From assembly GCF_016545825.1 (NCBI RefSeq), contig NC_052614.1:60891864-60955863 (forward strand): DNA of 64,000 nt, read 5' to 3'. This document shows, piece after piece, positions 33,911-46,754 of the stretch. How positions within the stretch are numbered: the stretch's first letter is position 1; each line of letters starts with the position of its first letter. Under the pieces are notes generated by a model. It worked only from the letters and a program-made list of their open reading frames with translations, searched no databases and had not been told where the DNA came from. The position numbers and the translations under genes are program-made. This stretch comes from Eucalyptus grandis (taxonomy: Eukaryota; Streptophyta; Magnoliopsida; Myrtales; Myrtaceae).

Positions 33911-35476
33911 ATGCAGAACCCAGACGACAAAGAAATTCTACTTGCATATGAAGATATATCCGACCAGGTCTTAGAACAAGTTGAGCAAATTGCTCAACAC
34001 CCAGCGGCTCCAATCACGAGCCAGTTTCCAGCTTCAATCCAATGGCTATACATGCCATGGGTTTCTGTTCAGGGGCCATGGGCCGCCGGAACTAGTCAGT
34101 GGGCTAACTACAGTCCACAACAACAATCGTACCCAACTAGAGATTCAGATTTCGTCTCCCCGGGTCAAAGACCCGAATTTGTTCCGGGTGGAATGGCTAC
34201 AAACCCTAACCCGAACTTTCCACCTGGGTTTATACCACTCTTATTTCCGACCATCACTGGCCGCCCAGAACCTGGTGACTCGCTTTATACTTCACTAGTT
34301 GATGGGCCGGAATTGAAGTTAATCAAGATTCAACTTGTTGGACCAGACCATTATTTGACCTCGAGGGACTTCCATCGAGCCCTCGTCACAAAAGACAAGG
34401 ATGGATTCCTTGATAAATCCGTCCCTCTTCCAACCAACGACCGCATGCAATGCCACTGGTGGAGGTGCAACTTCTTGGTACGTACCTGGATTGGAAACTA
34501 TGTAACAGCAGAGGTTGTCGTCGGACTTCCTCCTACAAAAGACATAAAAATGATGTGGAAAACATTAGGGAAATGTATGGGAAACTTGATCGGGTTAAAG
34601 TTTTTTCTTTGACTCAAGCCCTTGCGGAATAGAAGCAAGGGAACCTCTCGGTTACTGTTTGCTTCAACCGCCTATCAGCATTTTGGAACAAGCTCGAAGC
34701 CGCGGAGGAGTAGCTCGAAGGCTAGAGTCAACAATCAAGCAATACAGAGAAATTAAGGAATGAGAGAAAGTAACCCACTTCCTATTAGCCCTAAATGATA
34801 GTTGAATACCTTTCCGCTCACAGATCCTCACCATGGAGCTGGTGCCACCGCTCGGCCACATATTTCAGCTTGCTATCCAAGAAGAAACCTAGTGCCTCGC
34901 GACCACCGGACAAGAAAGGGGAGGAGAGAGCATCGTGCTTGCAGTGTTGGCGAAGAACTCGAGCCACTCTCACGGTGGATCTCGCACGCCGCAGCGAGTA
35001 GGTAGCTCTAGGTCGTGTTCGGGAGGAGCCCGAATGATAGAGGAAGAAGAAGACTTCTTTGAAAACCCTAGAATTTACCGATCCAACGGTCAAGATCAAA
35101 AGCAAGGATCGGACTGTTCCCATGCATTCCGAACGGATGGTGGGGACTACAGGCATGGAAGAGGATCTGACGGTCCTTATGCTGTATGATCGAACGGTCC
35201 AAATTAGCACCGTCCACATGGATATGACGACCCTTATATTGTGCGATCCGACGGTCCAGATCAATGGCGTCCACATGGATCCGACGGCTCCTATTCATTG
35301 CCCTATGGTGCTAAATCAAATGGTCCTTATGGTGCCACGTCATCATCTAGAGGGGGAGGAAATTTTTTTAAATTCAAGGGTAAGAATTGTGAATATTGTT
35401 GTCGCCCGCATCACACTATTGAAACATGTTGGAAATTACATGGTAAGCCTGCTAACAAAGAAAAGAAAGGGAAATA
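33911..35476 (+). pseudogene. Copia gag, frameshifted
   Basis: Probable start ATG 33911 (MQNPDDKEI). A proline-rich N-terminal part is followed by the capsid-like block LTSRDFHRALVTKDKDGFLD and WWRCNFLVRTWI up to about 34510. A frame change then leads to GLKVFSLTQALAE and LSAFWNKLEAAEE, ended by stops. A repetitive SDGP/RPHG-type linker (35080-35330) leads to a CCHC knuckle at about 35388-35430 (CEYCCRPHHTIETC). Gag would form the particle and bind RNA. Multiple stops make it non-functional. Confidence 0.8.
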
Positions 35477-35639
35477 ATTTTTTACTTATCAGGTATTTGC
35501 ACATGGAAATGATCCAGCTCATCAGCCACTTACCTAGGATCAATATGAGAAAATTATGAAGGCACTTAATCAATTGAGGACAGTTGACAAGAGTGCCAAT
35601 TTTTCAAGTGCTTCATTATGCGAAACTAAGACTATATCA

Positions 35640-36250
35640 GTTGATGCATGAATTATTGATACAGGCCACAATGACCACATAGTTTGCAATGAATGTTTAT
35701 TTTATGATGTCCATACAAAGCCTAAATCCTCCATATTTGTTCGGCTTCCAAACGGAACTGTCACTGATGTTAGAAAAATTGGGACTGTATACCTTAGCAA
35801 AAATATTGTCCTAAGAAATGTGTTGTACATTCCTGAGTTCGAATTCAATCTCATATCTGTTTGCAAAGTTTGTGAGGACAATCATTGTCAAGCCAATTTC
35901 AATTTTGAAAATTGTTCTTTTTAGGACCTTTCGACTGGGAAACTTATGGGCTTGGGTAGAATGGAACAATGGCTCTATTTTTGGGTCAACTTTCCTGGAA
36001 ATTATGATTTATCCATATCTTGTAATGCTATCACTAGAAATAAAATTTCCCTTTCTCAAAGGCGTCGGTGTCATAGTGCTCATTTTCCTTGTCCTGATTG
36101 TAAAATATGCCCTTTGGCAAAACAAACACGAGCACCATTTTCAAATAGCATATCTCGTGCCACCAGTGCTTTCTTATTAATTCATATGGACATTTGGGGT
36201 CCTTACCATACACCACACCGTGATGGATCCCCTTTTTTCTCACCATAGTT
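35640..36250 (+). pseudogene. Copia protease and pre-integrase zinc region
   Basis: Protease motif IIDTGHNDH (DTG near 35658-35666), then LPNGTVTDV and NVLYIPEFEFNLISV, typical of Copia proteases. A TAG follows near 35922. The pre-integrase HHCC part is recognisable across two frames, ending CPDCKICPLAKQTRAPF. The next block is HMDIWGPY, carrying the first integrase aspartate. Normally this cleaves the polyprotein and starts the integrase. Confidence 0.75.
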
Positions 36251-37084
36251 GATGATTATTCTTGTGCTACTTGGATATTTCTCATGCAATCCAAGAGTTA
36301 GACTTTTTCACATTTATCGAAATTATTGTCCATGATTAAAAATCAATTCAATAAAACTGTTCAAAGGATTCGAACAGATAATGGCAGTGAATCTTTCTCT
36401 CATGAATGTCAATCTTTACTATCCTCTCAAGGAATACTCCATGAGAGTTCTTGTGTATACACTCCCTAGCAGAATGGTGTTGTAGAACGTAAACATCGAC
36501 ATCTTTTAGAAGTTGCTCGAGCACCAAAATATGAAGCTTCCATTCCTAAATGTTTTTGGGGAGATTGTGTGGTCACGACAGCCTATTTAATTAATCGCAT
36601 GCCAACTAGAATATTAGAAGGACGCACCCCTTTTGAAATGCTTTTTGGCAAAGAACCGACGATTGGTCATCTTTGGGTATTTGGCTATCTTTGCTATGTG
36701 GCAAATATGAGATGTCACCATAAAATGGATCCACATGCTCTTCAATGCATTTTTATGGGATATCCAGCTTTGCAAAAGGGTTATCGAGTTATGGAGATGT
36801 CTACAAGTCGCTTCTTTGTTAGCCGAGATGTTGTTTTCCATGAAGATGTATTCCCTTTCCAAGAGATGGCGTCTACACATGAGCCGCCAATATCAACATC
36901 GAATCATCAACAATTCTTATGGGTGGAGGATATATCTATGAAGCCACAATATTTTTGGGTTGCACCGGATCAGTCGTGCTCTAGATCATGCCTTATAACG
37001 GCACCCGTTGAATATCTTGATTTCTCTGCTGGATCTTTGGATTATTCCCCTATTATGAATAGATCAACCATTTCATCACCTTAG
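36185..37084 (+). pseudogene. Copia integrase
   Basis: The DDE residues are visible: D in DIWGP, D in RIRTDNGSE (about 36367-36390) and E in NGVVERKHRH (about 36474-36500). A CAG-to-TAG change sits just before NGVVE. The long frame 36569-37084 covers the C-terminal part (AYLINRMPTRILEGRTPFE, and GYPALQKGYRV). Stops near 36300 and 36468 kill it. Confidence 0.8.
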
Positions 37085-37336
37085 CAAAATGATAATGGGT
37101 CCTCCTCATCACCAATTGTTGAGCAAACACCAATTCCAATGCCCAAGCGTTCAAGACGAGAAGTGCGACCTCCAACATGGACAAAAGACTATACTTGTCC
37201 AACCTTGGAAACACCAAGTATGCAATATCCAGTGTCCTCTTATGCTTCCTTCAGTAAATTATCGCTAGAACACATGTGCTGCATCAGTAGAATATCTGAA
37301 GAATAGGAACCATCTTCCTATGAGGAAGCGGTGTGT

Positions 37337-38080
37337 GATATTCGATGGCAAAAAGCTATGAAGGAAGAATTAGCTACTCTTACGGCAAATGACACTTGGG
37401 ATGTTGTTCCCTTGCCTTCTCATAGAAAATCCATTGGCTGTAAATGGGTCTACAAAATAAAAAATAAGGCAGATGGTTCAATTGAGCGGTACAAAGCTTG
37501 ACTCGTCGCTAAGGGATTTATGCAATGTGAAGGCTTTAATTATCATGAGACCTTCTCTCCTGTTGCTAAAGAAGTGACTATTTGTTCTTTTCTATTTGTT
37601 GCTACAATGCGTAATTAGAACCTACACCAAATTGATGTGAATAATGTCTTTCTTCATGGAGACCTAGATGAAGAAATTTACATGGAACTTCCACCGGAAT
37701 TACGTAGACAGGGGGAGTCTCGAGTATGTCGTCTCTGTAAATCCCTCTATGGACTCAAACAAGCTTCACGACAATGGTATCCAAAGTTTACTGCAACACT
37801 CACAAATGCAGGTTTTGTACATTCCAAATATGATTATGCATTGTTCACATGGACCACAGGTACTTCATCAATCTACTTATTGATTTATGTCGATAATATA
37901 CTTATTATGGGAAATGATGATGTCGCATTTCGGAAGCTCAAGGAATATTTGCATATGACCTTTCATATTAAGGATTTGGGACCTCATAAATATTTTCTTG
38001 GTATTGAGATAGCTCAATCCAATGAGGGAATTTGTCTCAGTTGGCAAAAATTTGTCTTGGAAATCATATCGGATGCATGA
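37337..38080 (+). pseudogene. Copia reverse transcriptase
   Basis: Motifs in order: WQKAMKEELATL, NDTWDVVPLP, GCKWVYKIK, then a CGA-to-TGA stop near 37500, GFNYHETFSPV, then HQIDVNNVFLHGDLDEEIYM and SLYGLKQASRQWY. The active-site box reads YVDN at 37886-37897 instead of YVDD, a change of a metal-binding aspartate. It ends HKYFLGIEIA and a TGA at 38078. Confidence 0.85.
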
Positions 38081-38309
38081 TTATCGGGATGCAAACCTGG
38101 CCGCTATACCTATTTAGCAAAATGTCAAATTGACAACATATGAATATAATGCGAGCTCTCCTTCCCCAAATAACGATCCATTACTCAAGGATCCATCAAG
38201 TTATCAGTGACTCGTTGGAAAATTGATTTATCTCACCATGACTAGGCTTGATATATGTTATGTAGTACAAATACTTAGTCAATTTATGCACAACCCAAAG
38301 TAATCACAT

Positions 38310-38726
38310 ATGGACGCATCACTGAAGGTTGTGAAGTATTTGAAAGGATGTCCAAGACTTGGAATTCTATTGTCTCGAGACTACAACATAAAGATGACGG
38401 CCTATTGTGACACAGATTATGCCACTTGTCCAATGACAAGAAGATCCATTACTGGTTTCTGTATTAAGCTCAGAAAGTCTTTAATTTCATGGAAGACAAA
38501 GGAGCAATTAACCATTTTATTGTTGTCAGCTGAATCAGAATATCGAGCCATGGCAAAAATTGTGTGCGAAATAGTTTGGATTCGAGGATTACTTTTAGAT
38601 CTAGGTGTACAAATCAACGGTGCAAGTGAATTGTTTTGTGACAATGATGCAGCTCTTAAATTGGCTACAAATTCGGTTTTTCATGAAAGAACAAAGCATA
38701 TCGAGGTTGACTGTCATTTTACTTAA
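38310..38726 (+). pseudogene. Copia RNase H
   Basis: A continuous frame with KGCPRLGILL, AYCDTDYA (catalytic Asp), RRSITGFC, LSAESEYRAM (catalytic Glu) and LFCDNDAALKLA (catalytic Asp), ending HFT. It degrades the RNA strand during replication. This is the best-kept domain of the element, but it is separated from the reverse transcriptase by stops. Confidence 0.85.
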
Positions 38727-38919
38727 GAGAAAATTCAGGAAGGAATCACAACTGTGGAACAGCCTGCAGATATTTTCACTAAGCCCTTGAGCGGAGACGG
38801 GCGGCGAAGGCATGCCGAGGTTGGGAGCGGCAGGAGACAACACATATATCTATTAAGCAAGCTTGACCGGCCGGCGCCGGGTTGCAGGCGAAGCGGAGGA
38901 CCTCGACATTTATAAGTTG

Positions 38920-38935
38920 CCAGCTTGAGGGGGAA
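38920..38935 (+). other. Polypurine tract of the Copia element
   Basis: The purine-rich GCTTGAGGGGGAA directly precedes the 3' LTR and would prime plus-strand synthesis. Confidence 0.8.
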
Positions 38936-39142
38936 TGTTGGAGAAAGAATCTAATTTAGTCCAAAGATTGATTCAACAAATCATAGATAATCGTAGATAT
39001 GATTTACTTTAGGAAAATCAATATTGTGTAAATATTTTTTGATTCATTTACTGTAATACAAATATAATCATATACTTGCACATTGAAGGTAGAGATATAC
39101 AGAATACAAAAAATTCCTCTCCATTTTTCACGATTCTTGTCA
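38936..39142 (+). repeat. 3' LTR of the Copia element
   Basis: Same length as the 5' LTR (207 bp), starting TGTTGGAGAAAGAATC and ending TTCTTGTCA, followed by TATTG. Confidence 0.93.
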
Positions 39143-39150
39143 TATTGCAC

Positions 39151-39152
39151 CG

Positions 39153-39191
<39 letters not shown>
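39151..39191. repeat. CT dinucleotide microsatellite
   Basis: About 20 uninterrupted TC units lie just downstream of the Copia element. Confidence 0.9.
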
Positions 39192-39192
<1 letters not shown>

Positions 39193-41130
39193 AACTTGTC
39201 CAGATTAAGAGCCATTTTTACCGGCTTCCTGAACAGCTGTAAACGGTGGCTTTTGTCTTTTGTTGACTTTCCTTAAGGAGCAAGTTGGTCTACAATCATG
39301 GAACAGTCGACGTAGAGAGATGGGAGGATATTAAAGAGGCCAGAGAAAGCTCCAGGATTTAGGGTCTCGCAGATACAGACATGGGAGTCAGTCCGTGAGT
39401 GAAATGAAGATAAAAATAGTTAAGTGTATTTGTAGGAGTCAATGTACTTCGAGTATTGTAGGAGCTAGTTTGCTCCGAGAGTTGTATTGTGGCGTGAGAA
39501 AAATATGGCAAGAAGGAAAGTGAGTTTTTGTGAGTTATACTTGTATCACTTTACGCAAATTCAACATATAGAAAATAGGGCCTCCAGACTGAACTAATCA
39601 GAGCCGACACTCGCGATTGCCTGAAGTCGAGTTGGTGTCAGGCAACAGTGACGACATTGTTTTGGTAGCTCAGCTTGTGTTACAGTGAGGGAGCTCGGAG
39701 AGGTGAGGGAGAAGAATCATGAGAGCTCCTTGATGCTGGTGGAGAGCTCAAGAGTGTTGGGGAGAACGGGCAGCAATTCATCAAGAATTTAACCCATTTC
39801 AGGATTAATTTGTCCCCCGAAACTAAACAGACCAAAAACGACTTAGCCCCAATAACAACCAACCAATACAACCTTATAATAAGTAAATATAATGCCAAAA
39901 TGATAAGGAAACAAAACTAAAAACAACATCAAGTTTTTAGGTGAAAATTCAATGTGGGAAAAATCATGGACCACTTGAAAACTTTCTCAATCATCAAGAA
40001 TAGTAGGATACATAAAATATTTATTTTTAGTCACATACTAAGGACTTAATATTAACAATACAATCATATTTCCTCACCATAAATATGGATTAACATAAGT
40101 AGAGTAAAAAAAACCTCTAACTGTAATTGGAGAAATCGAAGGTGATTCTCAACGAATGAAACTGATCAACTCGTGACCTTTGGTTGCGTGAACAACATAT
40201 TCAAATTTGAGTTAATTTCGTCATTATTTGGCCTTAGAATCGGACAGCAAAGTAGCAGCCCTCTTTTCCCTTCTTCTCCACGTTCTCTCGGTGCCCCGCT
40301 CTCGGTGTACTCTGTTTTTCTCTGTCCCCTTCTCTCGGGCTCACTCGCACGAAGCAACTCTCTTCTTTTGTTCTTTTTGCTTTTTGACTTTTGACTCCTC
40401 TTTTCTTTTATTAATTTAAGCTGGGCCCACAAGAGGGGGACTCGGCCCACAAGAGGGGGACCCAGCCCACAGAGATTAGAAAAAAAAAAAAAGCCAGAGA
40501 CAGACTGTTGGCGTGTCCATCGTGAGGAGAGGAAGGTGGAGCTCAGGAGGGGGAGAGAACCGGTCTCTATGAGTTATTCAATCCCTTTCTCTCTCTCTGC
40601 AGGAAGGTGTGTGCCTCATCTCTGTAGGTGCTCCGGAGTGCCAGTCATGAGAGCGAGCTTCAAAAAGAAGATTTTCGGTGAAAATAGGCTGGATTGACTA
40701 CATTAGAATTTTGCCAATATTTACAACTAAATTGACAAAATGGGCATCCGTATCATAGATTTAGGACATATTAGACAATTTCCCCTAAAGTATTTAGCTC
40801 ACAAAAATGTTCTAATGAAATCTGTTTTTTGTTTACACCTTCTATTATCTTGATAACATCTTGGTGAGGAAAAAAAAACAAGAGTTTTCAACGGGAATGA
40901 AAATCAGAAAAACTTTTTTAGTGTACCATAAAAAAAAAAAAAAGGGTCAATTTTGGTCGTTTTCGGTTTTAAGGTTCAAAGTTTAGAAAAGCAACCAAAA
41001 ATTTCTACCGAACGTATTTCATTGAGAAGTTTAGAGATGAAAACTAGCAAATGGGCTTAACCAAAAAAAAAAAAAAAAAAAACTAGCAAATGGAAAATTT
41101 CCATTGCATAACTAATTTTGGTTGAAAGCT
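39192..41130. other. Spacer without recognised genes
   Basis: The region has pyrimidine-rich patches (40250-40400) and a short direct repeat of GGCCCACAAGAGGGGGAC at 40425-40460. Several A-runs (40471-40490, 40930-40943, 41064-41083) are present. Short frames on both strands have no domain. Nothing is supported as a gene. Confidence 0.35.
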
Positions 41131-44100
41131 GTACTTCAGAAAGATTCTGCCTTAAATCAAATTAAAGTTCTTTACTTTTGCTATGGGCTTGATGAAAGTG
41201 ATATGCCCATTTTGCTGGGAGCTTTATAATGCTAAAGGCTTTCAAATTAAATTTTGCTTGCATAGCTTTTGGAGCTCAAGAAAAGAAGCAACTTATCTTG
41301 GTAGAGACTCAACTTGATCATGAAGTAAAGGGATGTAATGAGCTCATTTGTAACGAAAAGTGATGAAGTCACCCTAAAGTAATGGTTCCATTGGTAGGAA
41401 CTGAACCTAATGATTTGTGGCACGAAAGCATGGGATTGCTTGCCTATCGATATAGGCTAGCCTATATTCCTAGGATTAGACTACTTTACACTCAAGTAAT
41501 CCAACCACTATAAAGTGGGAGAAAAGAAAAAAAGACGTGCTAGCTGGTTGTAATTGTAGAGGCTCACCTTTACTTTAAGGGAGGTAGTTGTATAAAAGGA
41601 AGGAATGAGCATACTAGGAAGAGTAAGGGCCTATTTGTTTATTTTTGTTTCTATTCCCCGGAACAAAATTTTCTATATTTTTGTTCCGAGGAACAAAAAA
41701 AGAACAGACACTAGTTTGGTAAAACTTTTGTTCCCAGAAACAAAACATCTATTTTTTTGTTCTTGGAAACAAATTTGGGAAACAAGAATCGAGAGAGCTC
41801 AGCACAAAGAAAAACAGAGAAGAGAGAACAGAGAACCGAGCACAAAGAAAACAGAGAGAAACGAGAGAAAAACCAGAAAGAAAAAAAAAAAAAAAAAAAA
41901 AGTTGTTTCTTGCTCCCGGAACAATTCTGAAAAACAATTTTTCACTTAGTAAAGACTCTACTTGATCATGGTGTCAACTAAGACTCTGCTTGATCATGGT
42001 GTCAACTATCAAGGGATGGAATGAACTCTATAGTTAGAAAGAGGTATAGAGTCATCAAATAGAAATTCTTCACTTTCCTTTTTGTACTTGACAGAAGTAA
42101 GGTGCTCATTTTGTTGATGAATTATATGACTACAGGCTTGCAAATTAAGTTGCCTAAATTGCTTTTCCAAGCCCAAGGAGCAACTTAACTTTGTAAAGAC
42201 TCAACTTGATCATGGTGTCAACTGTTAAGGGAAGGAATGAACTCTATAGTAAGAAAGAGGGACAAAGCCATCAAATTGAAGTTTTTACTTTTGCTTTTGG
42301 GCTTGACAAAAGTAAGGTGCTCATTTTACTAATGAGTTATAAAACTAAAGGCTTGCAAATTAAGTTGCCCAAATAGCTTTTGCAAGCCCAAGAAGCAACT
42401 TAACTTGGTAATGACTCAACTTGATCATGGTGTCAAGTGTCAAGGATGGAATGAACTACATAGCAAGAAAGAGAGATGGAGTCATCAAGAAGAAGTTATT
42501 TACTTTTTTTTTTGTGCTTGCCAAAAGTGAGGTGCTCAGTTTGTTGATGAATTATACGACTAAAGGCTTGCAAATTAATTTGCCTAAATTGTTTTTCCAA
42601 GCCCAAGGGGCAACTTAACATGGTAAAAACTCAACTTGATCATGGTGCCAGTTGTTAAGAGATGAAATGAATTCTATAGCAAGAAAGAGGCACTGAGTCA
42701 TCAAATTGAAGTTTATTATTTTTGGATTTGGGCTTGACAAAAGTGAGGTGCTCATTTTTCTTATGAGTTATGTGGCTAAAGGCTTGCAAATAAAGTTGCC
42801 CAAATAGCTTTTGCAAGCTCAAGAAGAACCTTAAGTTGGTAAAGACTCAACTGGATCATGGTGTCAATTGTGAAGGGATGGAATGACCTCTATAGTAAGA
42901 AAGAGAGACAGAGTAATCAAATTGAAGTTTTTCACTTTTGCTTTTAGGCTTGACAAAAGTGAGGCACTCGTTTTGCTGATGAGTGATATGACTAAAGGCT
43001 TGAAGATGAACTTGCCCGACCAACTTTCCCAAGCCCAAGAAGCAACTTAACTTGATAAAGACTCAACTTGATCATGGTGTTAACTGTCAAGCAATGGCAT
43101 GAACTCTATAGTAAGAAAGAGAGATAGAGTCGTCAAATAGAAGCTCTTCACTTTCTTTTTTATGCTTGACAAAAGTGAGGTTCTCATTTTGTTGATTAAT
43201 TATACAATGAAGGGCTTGCAAATTAATTTGTATGAGTTGCTTTTCCAAGCCTAAAGAGCAACTTAACTTGGTAAAGAATCAACTAGATCATGGTGTCAAT
43301 TGTGAAGGGATGGAATGACCTCTATGGTAAGAAAGAGAGACAGAGAAATCAAATTGAAGTTTTTCACTTTTGCTTTTGGGCTTAACAAAAGTGAGGCACT
43401 AGTTTTGCTGATGAATGATATGACTAAAGGCTTGCAAATGAACTTGCCGACTAGCTTTCCCAAGCCCAAGATGCAACTTAACTTGATAAAGACTCAACTT
43501 GATCGTGGTGTTAACTATCAAGCAATGGCATGAACTCTATTTTAAGAAAGAGAGATAGAGTCGTCGGATATAAGCTCTTCACTTTCTTTTTTGTGCTTGA
43601 CAAAAGTGAGGTTCTCATTTTGTTGATTAATTATACAATGAAGGGCTTGCAAATGAAGTTGTATGAGTTGCTTTTCCAAGCCTAAAGAGCAACTCAACTT
43701 GGTAAAGACTCAACTGGAACATGGTGCCAATTGTGAAGGGATGGAATGACTTCTATAGTAAGAAAGAGGGACAGAGTAATCAAATTGAAGTTTTTGACTT
43801 TTGCTTTTGGGCTTGACAAAAGTGAGGCACTCGTTTTGCTAATGAATGATATGACTAAAGGCTTGCAAATGTTTGACAAAAAAAAAAAAAAAAAAAAAGG
43901 CTTGCAAATGAACTTGCCCGACCAACTTTCCCAAGCCCAAGAAGCAACTTTACTTGATAAAGACTCAACTTGATCATGGTGTTAACTATCAAGCGATGGA
44001 ATGAACTCTAATGTAAGAAAGAGATATAGAGTCATCAAATTAAAGTTCTTTACTTTCTTTATTGTGGTTAAAAAAAGTGAGGTGCTCATTTTGTTGATGA

Positions 44101-44772
44101 ATTACACGACTAAAGGCTCGCAAATTATGTTGCCCGAATAGCTTTCCCAAGCCCAAGGATCATCTTAACTTGGTAAAGACTCAACTTGATCAAGGAGTCA
44201 ATTGTCATGGGACGAAATGAACTCTATAGTAAGAAAGAGGGACAAAGTTGCCTAGGTGCAATTCTTTACTTTTACTTTTAGGCTTGACAAAAGTGAGGTG
44301 CTCATTTTGCTAATGAGTTATATGACTAAAGGCTTGCAAATTTAGTTGCCCAAATAGCTTTTGCAAGCCAAGAAGCAACTTAACTTGGCAAAGGCTTAAC
44401 TTGATCATGGTATCAATTGTCAATGGATGGAATGAACTCTATAGTAAGAAAGAGGCACAAGGTCATCAAATTGAGGTTTTTTGCTTTTGCTTTTGGGCTA
44501 GACAAAAGTGAGGTGCTCATTCTGCTAATGAGTTATACAACTAAGGGCTTGTAAATTAAGTCAACCAAATAGCTTTTGCAAGCTCAAGAAGCAACTTAAC
44601 TTGGCAATGACTCAACTTGATCATGGTGTCAACTATTAGGGGATGGAATGAACTCCATAGTAAGAAATAGAGATAGAGTCATCAAATAGGAGGTCTTTAC
44701 TTTTGTTTTTGTGCTTGACAAAAGTGAGCTGCTCAGTTTGTTGATGAATTATATGACTAAAGGCTTGCAAAA
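41131..44772. repeat. Satellite array, about 215-bp unit, about 13 copies plus an outlying copy
   Basis: The marker GAATGAACTCTATAGTAAG recurs near 42025, 42235, 42449, 42665, 42880, 43099, 43312, 43527, 43743, 44000, 44214, 44430 and 44644, a period of 210-219 bp. The 257-bp interval before 44000 is caused by a poly-A run and a small duplication (43870-43905). Units at 42880, 43312 and 43743 resemble each other (GACCTCTAT/GACTTCTAT, AGAGTAATC or AGAAATC), as do those at 43099 and 43527 (GCATGAACTC, AGAGTCGTC). This gives a two-unit pattern of about 430 bp. A diverged copy lies at 41131-41370, separated by unrelated sequence. Open frames in it are by-products. Confidence 0.85.
41600..41945. 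other. Low-complexity interruption within the satellite
   Basis: It holds repeated TTTTTGTTCCxxGGAACAAA motifs (short palindromes near 41655-41700), AGAGAGAAC purine repeats and a poly-A run at 41881-41901. It may be a decayed small transposon. There is no coding signal. Confidence 0.3.
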
Positions 44773-45451
44773 GATGGGCTACTTATAATCATAACAACCA
44801 GTTAATTGAAGGCTCTATCCTTCTTTTTACTAACGTCATTCAAGCCATGCTAGCCTTTTTTGGTGGCTCAAGAGAAAAGCGACTCTTTAATCATCTGTTT
44901 ATGAATCGACGACGAACACTTAGTTCTCCATACGAACATGATACAGTATTAAATTGGAACTAGAGTTATCAAGTCACTTGAGTTTAATAGTTTTTTTTTT
45001 TTTTTATCACAGTTAACTTATGATAAAAGCAAACACATGGATGGTGTTGAAAAATTGAAGAACGTACAGATGGACAACCACTTTAGGTATATCCCTTTTT
45101 TATTTAAAAAAAAATTATGAAGCAAAAAGAGAGGAGAAAATTTACAAATCTAACATGTGAGTGCCCTTGATTGATGCAACTCAAGTCAGAGACTGCTGGA
45201 AACAACAAATATTTTTATTAAAAAATAATAATAATGTGGATGCTCCCCAATACCATTCTTAAACAAAAGATGATTATTATTATTTTTATTTTTTTGCTAA
45301 AGGCACATGCTCGCGATACCATTCTTAAATAAAAGATGGGATGACTGCTTAAAATCATGACAAGCGGGGTCACCGGCCAATGAGTAGTCACTAACACAAG
45401 TCAATAAATATTGAAGTCATGGCCCCTTGGCAGGCGATAAACATCGCCAAC

Positions 45452-45482
<31 letters not shown>

Positions 45483-46715
45483 CTTAATTATTTGTAAAAA
45501 AAAAAAAAAATTATTTTGCCATTGTACAAAATAAAAGCCCTTGGAAGAGAATACATATTACATACATGGTCAATGTATGCCTTTTCTTTTTTAATACGGA
45601 TAATCTAAGAATGGGAGCATAAACTATTTATGAAATATATCTACATGCTAAAAATAAAAATTGAATATGTGTCATTCTATAAAAACCAGCTTATATAAAG
45701 AAACTGCGACAATGTTAATGTACTGATTAAATTTTTTATTAACGTATGTTGTTTGGAAAGAAGGGGATGGTGGAAGAAAAATTGAAGTAGGCGATAAACA
45801 AAGGAAGGGCAATGCCGGGTTTTGGTACATTTGAGTGGGCAATTCCACGAGTTTTCCACCAACGGGAGTGATCCAGAAACGCTGACAACACATTAATCGA
45901 ACGGCTGATATTAAACCACTTGAATCCAACGGCTAAGGAGAAACATGACAAAGTTGTCGTGCGCAAAAGCACGGGATTGCAGAAATGGCCCTCGCTCCAC
46001 TTTTTTTTCTTGGCCTCCACATATCAAACCAAATTAGCAAATCACCAACTTCTTCGAATTTTTACAAGTACTTAAAAGATTACCAATGTTATAATGAATA
46101 TATTCGATTTTTCATTTAAGTCTTAGCAATTTATCTTTTTATCACGCCTTTATAAACCTCTGCGGAATGTAACATTTGAAGCTCTTTAATTCATATTGAC
46201 CCAAACTTTCTAAAAGTTGTTCTGTTTTCAAAAAGTAAAAAAGAATATATATTTTTTCCACCAAAAGTGAAATATAATTCAACTTATAAAAAGGTCATGA
46301 CAAATTTTACATATGATCTAAGTGCCAATGTCTATATATTGTCAAAATATCAAGTGTTACAAGCTGGAAAAGGCCAAAATGCGTTGTCACAATATATAAA
46401 TTAAGTAAAAAGAGAAAAGTAAAAATCTATGCAGACATGCCCGAAGAGAATTGAGATGGACCCAAGGCAATCCTGACCTAAAATTAAGGTCCGAAGTAAA
46501 GCTCGAATAAAGTGATTTTTCAAATCACTTATTTTTCACGAAATGAACTTACCTAAAGAGTTGGATCATTTTCGATCCACGGAATTCGCACCATGTAGTT
46601 TTTTCCTTCTATATCTAGGTGTTCTATGGTTAATAGTTTTATGTCAATGTGAGCCTTCAAAATTTGAGATAATGTCTATGTGGCATTGGGCATTATCTCA
46701 AGAAGATGTACATTC

Positions 46716-46754
<39 letters not shown>
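44773..46754. other. Spacer without recognised genes
   Basis: AT-rich, with TA dinucleotide runs at about 45452-45482 and 46721-46752 (the second touches the start of the LTR fragment), a T-run at 44991-45006 and an A-run at 45497-45511. A minus-strand frame at 45672-46020 has no known domain. Confidence 0.35.

Larger units (their letters stand above)
33418..39142 (+). mobile_element. Complete but decayed Copia retrotransposon, target duplication TATTG
   Basis: Two 207-bp LTRs (33418-33624 and 38936-39142) flank a gag-pol region in Copia order: gag, protease, integrase, reverse transcriptase, RNase H. TATTG at 33413-33417 and 39143-39147 is the target duplication. A primer site follows the 5' LTR and a purine tract precedes the 3' LTR. 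The LTRs differ at about 16 of 207 positions by my count, so insertion is not recent. The coding region has many stops and shifts. It inserted at the end of duplication copy C. Confidence 0.95.

Noticed and set aside
34818..35298. Minus-strand frames opposite the Copia gag linker
   Set aside because: They are antisense shadows of the repetitive SDGP/RPHG linker of gag.
42421..43973. Similar short frames repeated in tandem
   Set aside because: They are translations of the 215-bp satellite unit; frames differ between units and contain stops in most copies.
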